Of a DNA stretch of 64,000 nt, positions 24,409-33,132 are shown piece after piece. The notes under the pieces are model-generated. The model was given only the letters and a program-made list of their open reading frames with translations, was not told the origin of the DNA and did not search any database. The stretch lies in assembly GCF_947493875.1 (NCBI RefSeq), contig NZ_CANLSU010000005.1, positions 186,001 to 250,000 on the forward strand. Direction: 5' to 3'. Source of the DNA: an uncultured Marinococcus sp. GTDB taxonomy: Bacteria > Bacillota > Bacilli > Bacillales > Marinococcaceae. Within the stretch, counting starts at the first letter, position 1. Each line of letters begins with the position of its first letter. Position numbers and translations under genes: made by a program.

Positions 24409-25953
24409 TCAATCCTGGAAAACAGGAGACGTTCCGGCAGATACGTGTAGCTGCGAGGTACCATGGATTTTCGCCCAGTCGGGGCTCGTCCCGCTTTCAA
24501 TGCGCGGAAAACTGCTTAAATAGATTTCCAGACGCAATCGGTTCCCCGCCGAAAACCGGTACGCCGTTCTGCCGATATCGATAGTGTGCTCCCCGGCCTG
24601 CACAGTATCCACCACGTTCCATGCACTCCCGTCCGGCTTTACATCGCTTATCCGCAGGCCGATCGGAAGGCCCGGGCGGCTCAATGTCATCCGCAGGTGC
24701 GCCTGCACGGTGCCGAGCATTTCCCAGTCGCTTTGCAGCGGCGCACCCGTATACACCAGCACGTCGCTCCGCGCCTGTATATCCTGCTGGTCAAAGCTTC
24801 CCGCCGGAAATCCACTCATTAAAATATTTCCGCCGCTAGTCGGCACCGGGTGATCCGGATCATGCCGCGCTCGCCGGCCGGGCGCCTCCTGCTTCGGTGC
24901 TTCCGCGGACAGCAGGCCGTCTGGGTGCAGGTAAAACACCGACTCCGCCTCTCCCTCCGGTGTTTGCGCGCCGCTTCGCCAGTCGCCGGCGTGCATGACG
25001 TAATAGTGCACCGGGTCCCGGGGCGGCTTTTTTTCGTCCTTCAGCCAACGGTCAAACCACTGCAGAAACAGTCCGGTCAAGTCGATCCGGGCGTCCGGGA
25101 AAAACACATCGCCTGCCTCGCCGCTCTGGTCTTCGTGCGTCCACGGACCGATCCAGAGCTCCGCCGGCCCGGCCGTTCTTTGATACAAATCGATAGTCTC
25201 TTCAAGAAAGCAGTCGTACCATCCGGCCAGAAACAGCGCCGGCACATTAATGCTCTCCGGAGCTGCCTGCATGTATTGCCTGCTTTCTGCAGAAACGTCT
25301 CCAAGCAGAAAGTCTTTATAGTACCCCGGCAGGCCGGCAGCTGTGACCGGAGGCCACGTGAGCGGATCTCCTTTCCCGAGCCAGCCCGGCAGATCTTCAA
25401 TATACCCGCTGATACGTGCCGGGCCGGCGTATCCTTCCACCCGCTCCAGGTGATCCGGAAGCATGGACCCGGCGACCCATGACTGCCATTTGCCGAGCTC
25501 AAACACGCCCCGGCTCCCCCGCATCGTGCTCCAGCCATCCGCAAACGCCATCATCGGCGCTATTGCCTGCAGCGACGGCGGCTGTCCGGCAGCCGCTGCC
25601 ACCTGGGTGAAGCCGTGATACGACATACCGATCATGCCGACGTTCCCGTTCACCCCCGGGAAACGGGCCGCCCATTCCACCGCATCATAGCCGTCGTCGG
25701 CTTCATATATAAATGGATAAAACGCTCCGTCGGAGGCAAACCGGCCGCGCACGTCCTGAATAACGACCACGTAGCCGGCCGCTGTCAGGCGCCCGGCATC
25801 AACGAATGTTTCCCGGTAGTGGCGGGTCGTTTTGTCATACGGGAGCCGGAGCAAAAGAGCCGGCCAGCTTCCGTCCCCGTCCGGGCGGTACACGTCTGCG
25901 CGCAGCACGGTTCCGTCGCGCATCCGACTTTCCGCCTGCTTTTCAATACGCAT
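24409..25953 (-). CDS. CocE/NonD family hydrolase
   Basis: This 514-residue protein is of the S15/CocE type (X-Pro dipeptidyl-peptidase, cocaine esterase and glutaryl acylase relatives). The alpha/beta-hydrolase core has QDVRGRFASDG and the nucleophile in GMSYHGF near residue 113; the C-terminal half is the jelly-roll PepX_C domain ending with the RIESGTSPDWAKIH region. AAAGGAGG sits directly against a first ATG (25959), so the second ATG at 25953, six bases on, is the likely start. It follows yitT by 12 bases and is probably co-transcribed. Substrate unknown (acyl-peptide, amide or ester). Confidence 0.85.
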   Translation of the reverse strand: MRIEKQAESRMRDGTVLRADVYRPDGDGSWPALLLRLPYDKTTRHYRETFVDAGRLTAAGYVVVIQDVRGRFASDGAFYPFIYEADDGYDAVEWAARFPGVNGNVGMIGMSYHGFTQVAAAAGQPPSLQAIAPMMAFADGWSTMRGSRGVFELGKWQSWVAGSMLPDHLERVEGYAGPARISGYIEDLPGWLGKGDPLTWPPVTAAGLPGYYKDFLLGDVSAESRQYMQAAPESINVPALFLAGWYDCFLEETIDLYQRTAGPAELWIGPWTHEDQSGEAGDVFFPDARIDLTGLFLQWFDRWLKDEKKPPRDPVHYYVMHAGDWRSGAQTPEGEAESVFYLHPDGLLSAEAPKQEAPGRRARHDPDHPVPTSGGNILMSGFPAGSFDQQDIQARSDVLVYTGAPLQSDWEMLGTVQAHLRMTLSRPGLPIGLRISDVKPDGSAWNVVDTVQAGEHTIDIGRTAYRFSAGNRLRLEIYLSSFPRIESGTSPDWAKIHGTSQLHVSAGTSPVFQD

Positions 25954-25965
25954 CGCCATCCTCCT

Positions 25966-26805
25966 TTACGAACGTACTTCCTCGTGGCCGATCGAAAACG
26001 TGCCGCCCGATACGTCCTTCACGTTGTGCACGACAATGAACGCATTCGGATCCACTTCTTTAATCACCCGTTTCAGGCGAAGCAGACGGTGCGAGTGAAT
26101 CACAATATACAGCACACGGCGCTGTTCTTTCATGTACTCTCCCCTGCCGTCAAAAACGGTTGCACTCGAGGCAAGCTCCTTCGTAATCCGCTCCGAGATC
26201 TGTTCGGAGTACGGGGATACCACGTTGAGCGCTTTTTTCGAGTCAAAGCCGCCGAGCACAAAGTCGGTGACAACCTTCCCGATGTAGAGCGTAATCAGGG
26301 TGTACATCGTAGACACCGGCCCGATAATGAAAATCCCTGCAATCACGACGAGCGCGTCCAGAACGAGCGTCATGCCGGTCAGATCCCAGCCGAGCTGCTG
26401 GTTAAAGGCACGGGCGATAATGGATGTGCCTCCGACGGAGCTTCCGGCCTGATAAATAAAGCCGAAGCCGACGCCGGTGATCGCCCCGGCGAAAATCGCA
26501 GCAAGCAGCGGATCCTCCATCGGCTGGGCGTACACCCCTTCAAAAATCCAGATGAAGAATGAAAACAGCGCCACGTTAAAAATTGTTTTATACACCATGT
26601 GGCGCGGCAGGTAACGAATCCCGATACCGAGCAGCAGAATAAAAATGATTGGTGTCGAAATACTCGGCGAGATGTCGAGTCCGTAATAGATTAAAAGAGA
26701 CATCCCGACAATGCCGCCCTCGGCAATGGAATTTGGCATCGCAAGCTGTGTCACCGCGAGCGCAAACAGCAGGGTGCCGATAATAATGTACATTATATTT
26801 TTCAT
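25966..26805 (-). CDS. YitT family membrane protein
   Basis: This 279-residue protein has the YitT_membrane block of five to six helices (MYIIIGTLLFALAVTQLAMPNSIAEGG near the start, then the GSSVGGTSIIARAF motif) and a C-terminal DUF2179 cytosolic domain with IHSHRLLRLKRVIKEVDPNAF. The start is the ATG after GGGGGGAAAAG; a longer frame to 26859 lacks a ribosome binding site. The role of the family is uncertain. It shares a short operon with the CocE/NonD hydrolase. Confidence 0.87.
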   Translation of the reverse strand: MKNIMYIIIGTLLFALAVTQLAMPNSIAEGGIVGMSLLIYYGLDISPSISTPIIFILLLGIGIRYLPRHMVYKTIFNVALFSFFIWIFEGVYAQPMEDPLLAAIFAGAITGVGFGFIYQAGSSVGGTSIIARAFNQQLGWDLTGMTLVLDALVVIAGIFIIGPVSTMYTLITLYIGKVVTDFVLGGFDSKKALNVVSPYSEQISERITKELASSATVFDGRGEYMKEQRRVLYIVIHSHRLLRLKRVIKEVDPNAFIVVHNVKDVSGGTFSIGHEEVRS

Positions 26806-26856
26806 AAATTCTTTTCCCCCCACATATATATTCTCAGACAAAACTATATTATAACG

Positions 26857-26891
26857 CAAAAAAGAGCAGGAACGCAGCCTGCGTTCCTGCC
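26857..26891 (-). terminator. Intrinsic terminator after the BCCT gene
   Basis: GCAGGAACGCAG pairs with CTGCGTTCCTGC (sharing central bases) and is followed by TCTTTTTTG on the minus strand. Confidence 0.85.
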
Positions 26892-26896
26892 CGCGC

Positions 26897-28378
26897 TTAT
26901 CTTCCGCGTTTCTGGTCGAGGTTTAAGGTCTTGACAATACCTACGCACATTAAAATAACTATGACCGACAGCGGCAGCGCGCTGACCACAATCGCGGTCT
27001 GGAAAGCACTCAGGCCGCCGACCACCAGTAGAATCGCAGTAACGGAAACGAAGAAGATGCCCCACATGATTTTGATCGACACCGGCGGGTTCAGACTGCC
27101 CCCGGTCGTCTGCATCCCGAGCACAAACGTCGCAGAGTCTGCGGTGGTTACAAAGAAAATCGTCACCACGATGATAGCAAACACGGACATAATGCCTCCG
27201 AGCGGATACGTTTCAAGCACATAAAACAGTGCCGTTTCGAGCGACTGCGATGATACCTCGCGTCCTTCAAACAGCTCGAGGAAGATCGCACTTCCGCCGA
27301 GCGTGCTGAACCAGAAGAACGAAACGATTGACGGCACGAGCAGTACCCCGGCCATAAATTCACGAATTGTCCGTCCCCGCGAAATCCGGGCGACAAACAT
27401 GCCGACAAACGGCGTCCACGAAATCCACCAGGCCCAGTAGAAAACGGTCCAGTTCTGCGTCCACGCTGCTTCCTGCTCATCGATCGGATCCATCCGCAGT
27501 CCCCAGCCGAGGAAGTTCTGTACGTAATCGGACAGGCCGGAAGCAAACATGTTAATTAAAAAGAGCGTCGGTCCCGCGATCAGCATAAACAACAGCAGGA
27601 TGCCGGTCAGGCTCAAATTGATATTACTTAAATACTTGATGCCGCGCTGAATCCCCGTGCTTGCTGACGTTACGAAGATAATCGTCACAATCGTCATGAT
27701 AATGAACTGCACGCCGAGATTATACGGCACGCCGAAAATAAACTGCAGCCCGGCGTTAATCTGCTGGGATCCGAGCCCGAGCGAGGCGGCGACCCCAAAT
27801 AATGTAGCAAATACGGCAATAATATCAACAATATTTGCAACCGGGCCGTACGCATATTTGCCGAGCACCGGCCGGAGCGTCGTACTCATCAGTCCCGGTG
27901 CCTGGTAGCGGAACTGCTGCAGAGCGAGCGCCAGCGCTACCAGCGCATAGATCGCCCAGGCGTGCAGCCCCCAGTGAAGCCACGTCGAGGAAACGCCGCG
28001 GATGGCATCACCTTCTGCGCCGCCCTCACCGTTTGGCGGACTTGAAAAGTGCCCGATCGGTTCGGATACCCCGTAAAAGAGCAGCCCGATCCCAATACCG
28101 GCAGAAAACAGCATCGTAAACCAGGTAAGCCGGTTAAACTCGGGCTTTTCATCCGGTTTACCAAGCCGTACCTTTCCGTATTTACTGAATCCCAGGTAGA
28201 CGGCGAAAATTAACAGAAGCGTCACTAAAATCTGAAAATACCAGCCAAAATGCACAAATACAAACGCCTGGGCAGCAGTCATTGCTGCTTCAAGCTGCGC
28301 AGTAAAAAATACGCCGAACGCTAAGAATAATAGGATAAGAATGATCGACACTTTTAAAACCGTCGTCATATTTCTCAT
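26897..28378 (-). CDS. BCCT family osmolyte transporter (carnitine/betaine)
   Basis: This 493-residue transporter of the betaine/carnitine/choline family has 12 helices. The GIGIGLLFYGVSEPIGHF segment near residue 95 is the family sodium-site region, and the Trp-rich stretch NWTVFYWAWWISWTPFVGMF (helix 8) carries the trimethylammonium-binding Trp box. It imports a quaternary ammonium compound, with Na+ in the OpuD/BetL group. It is divergent from the GbsR-type regulator and the carnitine operon, so carnitine is the most likely substrate. GGAGGAGG precedes the ATG. Confidence 0.9.
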   Translation of the reverse strand: MRNMTTVLKVSIILILLFLAFGVFFTAQLEAAMTAAQAFVFVHFGWYFQILVTLLLIFAVYLGFSKYGKVRLGKPDEKPEFNRLTWFTMLFSAGIGIGLLFYGVSEPIGHFSSPPNGEGGAEGDAIRGVSSTWLHWGLHAWAIYALVALALALQQFRYQAPGLMSTTLRPVLGKYAYGPVANIVDIIAVFATLFGVAASLGLGSQQINAGLQFIFGVPYNLGVQFIIMTIVTIIFVTSASTGIQRGIKYLSNINLSLTGILLLFMLIAGPTLFLINMFASGLSDYVQNFLGWGLRMDPIDEQEAAWTQNWTVFYWAWWISWTPFVGMFVARISRGRTIREFMAGVLLVPSIVSFFWFSTLGGSAIFLELFEGREVSSQSLETALFYVLETYPLGGIMSVFAIIVVTIFFVTTADSATFVLGMQTTGGSLNPPVSIKIMWGIFFVSVTAILLVVGGLSAFQTAIVVSALPLSVIVILMCVGIVKTLNLDQKRGR

Positions 28379-28495
28379 ATGTATGTACCTCCTCCATAGT
28401 CTTTCCGCTGCACTCGTTCACAACGTCCTTCATTATAGAGAAAGCCCTTTGAAAAGAAAAAACGCGTAAGCCCGCAAAAACCTCCATAAAATCTA

Positions 28496-28511
28496 TGCAA
28501 TTTTTATTGCA
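28496..28511. promoter_or_regulatory. Palindrome, candidate operator for the GbsR-type regulator
   Basis: TGCAAT-TTTT-ATTGCA is a perfect 6-4-6 inverted repeat in the 272-base gap between the divergent transporter and regulator genes. Its place suits an operator, but the binding site of this regulator family is not known to me. Confidence 0.35.
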
Positions 28512-28578
28512 CAGAGTTTATAGTTCAGTATCTTATATTTCCTCCCTTTTTCGCCATTAGTGAGCCCAACCTGCGTTT

Positions 28579-28606
28579 TTGTCTTTTTTTTGAAACATGA
28601 TACAGT
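28579..28606 (+). promoter_or_regulatory. SigA-type promoter of the carnitine operon
   Basis: TTGTCT (28579-28584), 16 bases, TACAGT (28601-28606), 44 bases before the regulator start codon, which has GGGGGAG in front. Confidence 0.5.
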
Positions 28607-28650
28607 TAGACGCGTGGAAAACAGAGAAGGAATGATAAAGGGGGAGCGCC

Positions 28651-29226
28651 ATGAGTGCCTCAGGGGATAAAAGCCAGCTGCTTGAACAATTGAATGAAAC
28701 CGAACGGCAGATTGCCGACCGCATTTCCGACAATATGAATACGTTTGGCGTATCATCCACGATCGGCCGGCTGCTCGGCATCATTTATATGAACCGCGAG
28801 CCGATGACGCTCGATGACCTGGCCGAAGCGACCGGAATGAGCAAGACCCGGATGAGCCAGGTGATGCGGCAGATGATTTCCTTAAACATTGCAGAAAAAG
28901 AGCATGTAAAAGGCAGCCGCAAGGAGCATTACAATGTGGAAAATGACTATGTGCAGACGTTTGTGTCCCTGTTTACCACAAACTGGCGGGAAGTGATCAG
29001 CAAAAACCGACAGTTTGCCAACAAGCTGCAGCGCGAAATCGACGAGATCGCTGCTGCGAGCGACGGTTCACCAGAGGTAGACCAGAAAATTACCGAGCTC
29101 CGTAAAGAGCTCGACGAATGGGTCGCATATTATAACTGGATCAGCCGTCTCGTCGAATTTTTCGAAAGCGGAGATATTTTCGACGCTGTTCCAATAGAGA
29201 GAAATGATAAAGGAGAAGATAAATAA
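28651..29226 (+). CDS. GbsR/MarR-type regulator
   Basis: This 191-residue winged-helix regulator has the helix-turn-helix LDDLAEATGMSKTRMSQVMRQM near residues 52-73, and a C-terminal helical domain with aromatic residues (WVAYYNWISRLVEFF) of the sort that make a quaternary-ammonium cage in GbsR. B. subtilis GbsR and OpcR sense choline and glycine betaine and repress uptake and synthesis genes. Its stop codon overlaps the next start (TAATG), so it leads the carnitine operon and probably regulates it and the divergent transporter. Confidence 0.87.
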   Translation: MSASGDKSQLLEQLNETERQIADRISDNMNTFGVSSTIGRLLGIIYMNREPMTLDDLAEATGMSKTRMSQVMRQMISLNIAEKEHVKGSRKEHYNVENDYVQTFVSLFTTNWREVISKNRQFANKLQREIDEIAAASDGSPEVDQKITELRKELDEWVAYYNWISRLVEFFESGDIFDAVPIERNDKGEDK

Positions 29227-30107
29227 TGGGCCAGAAAACAATTATTACAAGCGCCGTTACCGGCGCCGGAGAAACGACAGACAAAAGCCAGCATGTTCCC
29301 GTAACACCGGAAGCTATCGCCCGTGACGCCATCGAAGCAGCCAAGGCAGGAGCCGCAGTCGCCCACATTCACGTGCGCGATCCAAAAACAGGAGCCTACA
29401 GCTTTGACCCCGCCCTCTTCCAGGAGGTCGTAGAGCGCGTCCGCGAAAGCGACACCGACGTCGTGCTGAACCTTACAGCCGGAGGCGGCGGCGATTTTGT
29501 TCCCGACCAGAAGCACCCGGCCACCGGCGGCGACGGCACCTTTATACAGACACCGGAGGAGCGCCACCTTCCGGTCGGAAAATATCTTCCGGAAATATGC
29601 ACCCTCGACTGCGGCAGCCTGAACTTCGGCGACCAGGTATACCTCGGCCCGGCCGGCTGGCTGCGTGAGCAGGCATCGCTGATTCAGCAGAGCGGCGTGA
29701 AGGCGGAAATGGAGTGCTTTGATACCGGCCACGTCCGCTTTGCCAACCAGCTTGTCCGCGAAGGCCTCGTGGACGGCGATCCGCTCTATCAGTTCTGCCT
29801 CGGCATTCCGTGGGGCGCAGAAGCTGATGCGGAAACAATGCTTCACATGAGGCATCACCTGCCGGAGGGCGCCAACTGGTCCGCGTTCGGTATCGGCCGC
29901 ATGCAGATTCCGATGGTCGCCCAGGCGGCTCTTCTTGGCGGCAACGTCCGTGTCGGCCTCGAGGACAATCTTTACCTTGAAAAAGGTGTGCTCGGAACGA
30001 ACGCCCAGCTCGTCGATAAAGCCGTGCAGCTGCTGCAGACGCTGAACGTAGAACCAATGACCCCGCAGGAAGCACGCGATACGCTCGGCCTGACGAAACA
30101 ATCTTAA
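29226..30107 (+). CDS. BKACE enzyme, putative 3-dehydrocarnitine cleavage enzyme
   Basis: This 293-residue TIM-barrel enzyme is of the beta-keto acid cleavage family (DUF849). Conserved parts include ITSAVTGAGETTD at the N-terminus, AAVAHIHVRDP with the zinc-binding HxH and LNLTAGGGGD. The family condenses a beta-keto acid with acetyl-CoA to give acetoacetate and a new CoA thioester. Beside carnitine dehydrogenase and a thioesterase the substrate should be 3-dehydrocarnitine, giving betainyl-CoA. The family assignment is firm; the substrate is inferred from context. Confidence 0.87.
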   Translation: MGQKTIITSAVTGAGETTDKSQHVPVTPEAIARDAIEAAKAGAAVAHIHVRDPKTGAYSFDPALFQEVVERVRESDTDVVLNLTAGGGGDFVPDQKHPATGGDGTFIQTPEERHLPVGKYLPEICTLDCGSLNFGDQVYLGPAGWLREQASLIQQSGVKAEMECFDTGHVRFANQLVREGLVDGDPLYQFCLGIPWGAEADAETMLHMRHHLPEGANWSAFGIGRMQIPMVAQAALLGGNVRVGLEDNLYLEKGVLGTNAQLVDKAVQLLQTLNVEPMTPQEARDTLGLTKQS

Positions 30108-30125
30108 AATCCTTAGGAGGACCTC

Positions 30126-31097
30126 ATGAATCCAACAACAACTACTATTGCCGTCGTCGGAACCGGCGTGATCGGAAACGGCTGGATCGCCCGTTTCCTC
30201 GCGCACGGCTTTCACGTTATCGCCTGTGATCCGGCGGACGGCGCCGAAGAAAAAACCCGCAGCACCGTCACGTCGTTGTGGCCGAAGCTGAAGGAAAATG
30301 GCATGCACGACGATGCCTCCATCGATAAGCTTACATTTACGACTGATATTACAGATGCTGTCTCGAACGCTGCCCTTGTTCAGGAAAACGTACCCGAGCG
30401 CGAGGACATCAAACGAAGCGTGCTCGCCCAGATTGATGAACACGCGCCGGCCGAAGCCATCATTGCCTCAAGCACATCCGGCTACAAGCCGACAACACTG
30501 CAGACCGACTGCACCCACCATCCGGAGCGCGTCATCGTTGCCCACCCGTTTCATCCCGTGTACCTGCTTCCGCTTGTGGAGCTTTCCGGCGGCGAGCAGA
30601 CGACGAGTGCCGAAATGGAGCGTGCGCAGGTGATATATGAGCTTGCCGGCATGAAGCCGCTTGCGATGAAGGGCGAGGTGGACGGCCATATTGCCGACCG
30701 CCTGATGGAAGCCCTCTGGCGGGAAGCCCTTCATATTGTGAACGATGGCCACGCCACCACCGAGGAAGTCGACAAAGCGATCGTCTACGGCGCCGGTCTC
30801 CGCTGGGCACTGATGGGACCTTTCTTGACCTTCCATCTGGCCGGTGGGGACAAAGGCATGACCCACATGCTTGAACAGTTCGGCCCGGCTCTGAAAGCGC
30901 CATGGACCAAGCTCGAAGCACCGGAGCTCACCCCGGAGCTGAGTGAAAAAGTCATCGAAGGAACCAAGGAGCAGTCCGGCGACAAAAGCGTCGCCGAGCT
31001 TGAAGAGCGACGCGATGAGTTTCTTTTAAAGCTGATGAACCTGCTGCACGAAGGCAGCTACTGGCCGGCAGAAAAGGTCGAGAGCCATGACAGATAA
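30126..31097 (+). CDS. lcdH: L-carnitine dehydrogenase (3-hydroxyacyl-CoA DH family)
   Basis: This 323-residue NAD-dependent dehydrogenase has GTGVIGNGWIARFLAHG (Rossmann loop) at residues 12-28, the conserved ASSTSGYKPTTLQ region and the AHPFHPVYLLPLVELSGG segment containing the catalytic His, then the all-helical C-domain. This pattern and length match L-carnitine dehydrogenases, which oxidise the 3-hydroxyl to 3-dehydrocarnitine. AGGAGG lies before the ATG and the 3' end overlaps the thioesterase by 11 bases. A general 3-hydroxybutyrate-type dehydrogenase is possible, but the neighbours argue for carnitine. Confidence 0.88.
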   Translation: MNPTTTTIAVVGTGVIGNGWIARFLAHGFHVIACDPADGAEEKTRSTVTSLWPKLKENGMHDDASIDKLTFTTDITDAVSNAALVQENVPEREDIKRSVLAQIDEHAPAEAIIASSTSGYKPTTLQTDCTHHPERVIVAHPFHPVYLLPLVELSGGEQTTSAEMERAQVIYELAGMKPLAMKGEVDGHIADRLMEALWREALHIVNDGHATTEEVDKAIVYGAGLRWALMGPFLTFHLAGGDKGMTHMLEQFGPALKAPWTKLEAPELTPELSEKVIEGTKEQSGDKSVAELEERRDEFLLKLMNLLHEGSYWPAEKVESHDR

Positions 31098-31557
31098 CCG
31101 CACAGTCTGGAACGGCCGCGTGGACAAGGAATGGGTGGACTACAACGGGCACATGAACGATGCGGCTTACGCTGCTGTGTTCAGCCGCGCGCTGGACGCG
31201 CTGCTTGAGGGCACCGGCCTGACCGCCCGCTTTATCGAACAGGAGCAGTACACCGTATTCACCCTCGAAACGCACCTGATGTACCTGGCGGAAGCCCGCC
31301 AGGACCAGCCGCTCGCTGTATCAGCCGCGATCCTCGACCAGGACACTAAGCGGCTGCATCTGTGGTTTGAAATGCTGAACGACCAGAACGAAACAATCGC
31401 CACAAGTGAACAGATGGTCATGGGAATGGACCAGTCCGCCGGACGTCCCGCCCCGTTTCCCGAAGCGCTGCAGCAGGGCTTTACCGGCCTCCCGGTTCTT
31501 TTTCCGGAGAACTGGCCGGCCAAAGCCGGGCGCTCGATTGGGATTAAACGAAAATAA
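31087..31557 (+). CDS. Hotdog thioesterase, putative betainyl-CoA thioesterase
   Basis: This 156-residue single hotdog-fold protein has VDYNGHMNDAAYAAVFSRA with the Asp/His-containing motif of the 4-hydroxybenzoyl-CoA thioesterase group, and HLMYLAEARQDQPL. In Pseudomonas-like carnitine operons a homologue (sometimes fused to the dehydrogenase) frees glycine betaine from betainyl-CoA. The 11-base overlap with the dehydrogenase gene supports the same job. It is the last gene of the operon. Confidence 0.85.
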   Translation: MTDNRTVWNGRVDKEWVDYNGHMNDAAYAAVFSRALDALLEGTGLTARFIEQEQYTVFTLETHLMYLAEARQDQPLAVSAAILDQDTKRLHLWFEMLNDQNETIATSEQMVMGMDQSAGRPAPFPEALQQGFTGLPVLFPENWPAKAGRSIGIKRK

Positions 31558-31563
31558 CGCAGC

Positions 31564-31603
31564 ATCAGCCGGTATTCTCCGAGGGAACGCCGGCTGATTT
31601 TTT
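31564..31603 (+). terminator. Intrinsic terminator of the carnitine operon
   Basis: ATCAGCCGG pairs with CCGGCTGAT (with a small shift), followed by six T residues. Confidence 0.85.
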
Positions 31604-31678
31604 ATATTGGGCAATTGTCAGCTTAACAACGGGCCCTGGAAGGAATAGGCATGTAGAGAGAAGAAAGGAGTGGCACGG

Positions 31679-32569
31679 ATGCCTGTATGGAGAACCTACC
31701 TGTTAACCGCGCTTTTGCGCGCGTTTCAAATACAAATGCGCCGCTATTCGCCGACCCACATTACCCCGCCCGCGGCAGATACGGTCCGCACCGATTCCTA
31801 CATCGTCGAAACGGCCGCCGGCGCAACGCCCGTCCACCTCTATTATCCGGAAGCAGCCGAAGGCACAGCTCTCCCAGTGTTTGTGAATCTGCATGGCGGC
31901 GGCTTTTTCATGGGCAGCTATGCCGATGACGAAGGCTGGGGCCGGCATGTGGCCGAACGCACGCCGTGCGTAGTGGTAAATATTGATTACCACCTGGCTC
32001 CGCGCAGCCGGTTTCCGTTTTCTATGTTTGAAGTCCGGGACGTGCTCACCTGGCTGCACGCCCGGGAGGAACGGCTCGGGCTGAATATGGAGCGTTTTGC
32101 CCTCGGCGGACACAGCGCCGGCGGCAACATCGCAGCATCAACGCTGCTGCTTTTGCGCGACACCGGGGCGCCGATGCCCGCGGTTCAAATTTTAGACTCG
32201 CCAATTCTTGACCTTGCGACCGACCCTCGCGAAAAACCGTCCTTTCCGGGAGCGATCCCGATTTTTGTAGCAGACCTGTTTCCAGCAAGCTACCTGGAAA
32301 CGAGCCAGAGTGCCGCGCACCCGTATATTTCCCCGCTTCGGGCGGTATCGCTCGCCGGGTTGCCACCGACGCTCGTGTTCACACCGGAATACGACTCCCT
32401 GGCCCAGGAAGCCTTCCGGTACGCGAAGCGCTTAAAACGGGAAGGCGTGCCCGCAGAGTATCGGATGTTTCCGAAGACGCTTCATGCATTTACCCATGTG
32501 GGACGAAAAAGTACCGCAAAAAAAGCGTGGGGACTCGTCGTCTCCACGCTTCAGGCCCGCCTCCTGTAG
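31679..32569 (+). CDS. Alpha/beta hydrolase, HSL-type esterase (paralogue 2)
   Basis: This 296-residue esterase closely resembles the gene at 16530 along its whole length. It has HGGGFFMGS, GGHSAGGN with the nucleophile Ser, PEYDSLAQE with the Asp and LHAFTH with the His. The start is the ATG eight bases after AAAGGAG; an in-frame GTG (31670) overlaps the ribosome binding site itself. It follows the carnitine operon but has its own spacing after the operon terminator. The substrate is unknown. Confidence 0.87.
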   Translation: MPVWRTYLLTALLRAFQIQMRRYSPTHITPPAADTVRTDSYIVETAAGATPVHLYYPEAAEGTALPVFVNLHGGGFFMGSYADDEGWGRHVAERTPCVVVNIDYHLAPRSRFPFSMFEVRDVLTWLHAREERLGLNMERFALGGHSAGGNIAASTLLLLRDTGAPMPAVQILDSPILDLATDPREKPSFPGAIPIFVADLFPASYLETSQSAAHPYISPLRAVSLAGLPPTLVFTPEYDSLAQEAFRYAKRLKREGVPAEYRMFPKTLHAFTHVGRKSTAKKAWGLVVSTLQARLL

Positions 32570-32578
32570 GCGGGCTTT
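32555..32578 (+). terminator. Intrinsic terminator overlapping the esterase stop codon
   Basis: GCCCGCCT pairs with AGGCGGGC around a five-base loop, followed by TTTCG. Confidence 0.7.
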
Positions 32579-32586
32579 CGTATTAT

Positions 32587-32967
32587 CTATTCTCTTGGAT
32601 GCGCGGGCTGCTGGTCAAGAATTTCCTTCAGTACCCAGGCGTGATTTCGTTTTACGTCCTCCGACGAAAATACGAGCGTCACGTCCTTGTCCTGCATCCT
32701 CACAATTTCTTTCAGGCGCTGCATTTCTTCGCGTTTAAGCTCATCCTGCTCAAGCTCTGCCTTGTACGCTTCCTTGAAGCTCTCGAACTTTTTCGGCTCT
32801 TCATCGAGCGCCTTCTGGAGTTCCTTTGACGGAGCGACGCCGTCGACCCATTCATGAATATCGGCACGCACCTCTTCGACTTCATTCGGCCATTCCTTCT
32901 CAACGAAAATCCGGTAGCCGTCGTCCGTATCTGCTTTCTTATGGAGCCGCTTGCAGTATATTGGCAT
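32587..32967 (-). CDS. DUF488 family protein (YeaO-like)
   Basis: This 126-residue soluble protein fits DUF488: MPIYCKRLHKKADTDDGYRI at the start, EWPNEVEEV, the VAPSKELQKAL block, and VTLVFSSEDVKRNHAWVL near the C-terminus. The function is unknown. I start it at the ATG nine bases after GAAGG; longer frames lack a proper signal. It converges on the esterase gene. Confidence 0.8.
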   Translation of the reverse strand: MPIYCKRLHKKADTDDGYRIFVEKEWPNEVEEVRADIHEWVDGVAPSKELQKALDEEPKKFESFKEAYKAELEQDELKREEMQRLKEIVRMQDKDVTLVFSSEDVKRNHAWVLKEILDQQPAHPRE

Positions 32968-33132
32968 TGATACCATCCTTCTTTTGTATAATATGAAACG
33001 TCTTTTCCCTTTCCGGGGAGGCGGGCAAACGTGCAAGCGAAAAAATTCGGTCCATTTAAAACCAGTTTTTATTTCCATTAATATTCGAAATATCGATTGG
33101 CCTTTGATACTATTATAGTAACAGCATACTGT

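Noticed and set aside
29130-30443. A long open frame of over 400 codons on the minus strand, opposite the carnitine operon
   Set aside because: It is antisense to two clear genes in high-GC codon-biased DNA, shows no family motifs and no ribosome binding site.
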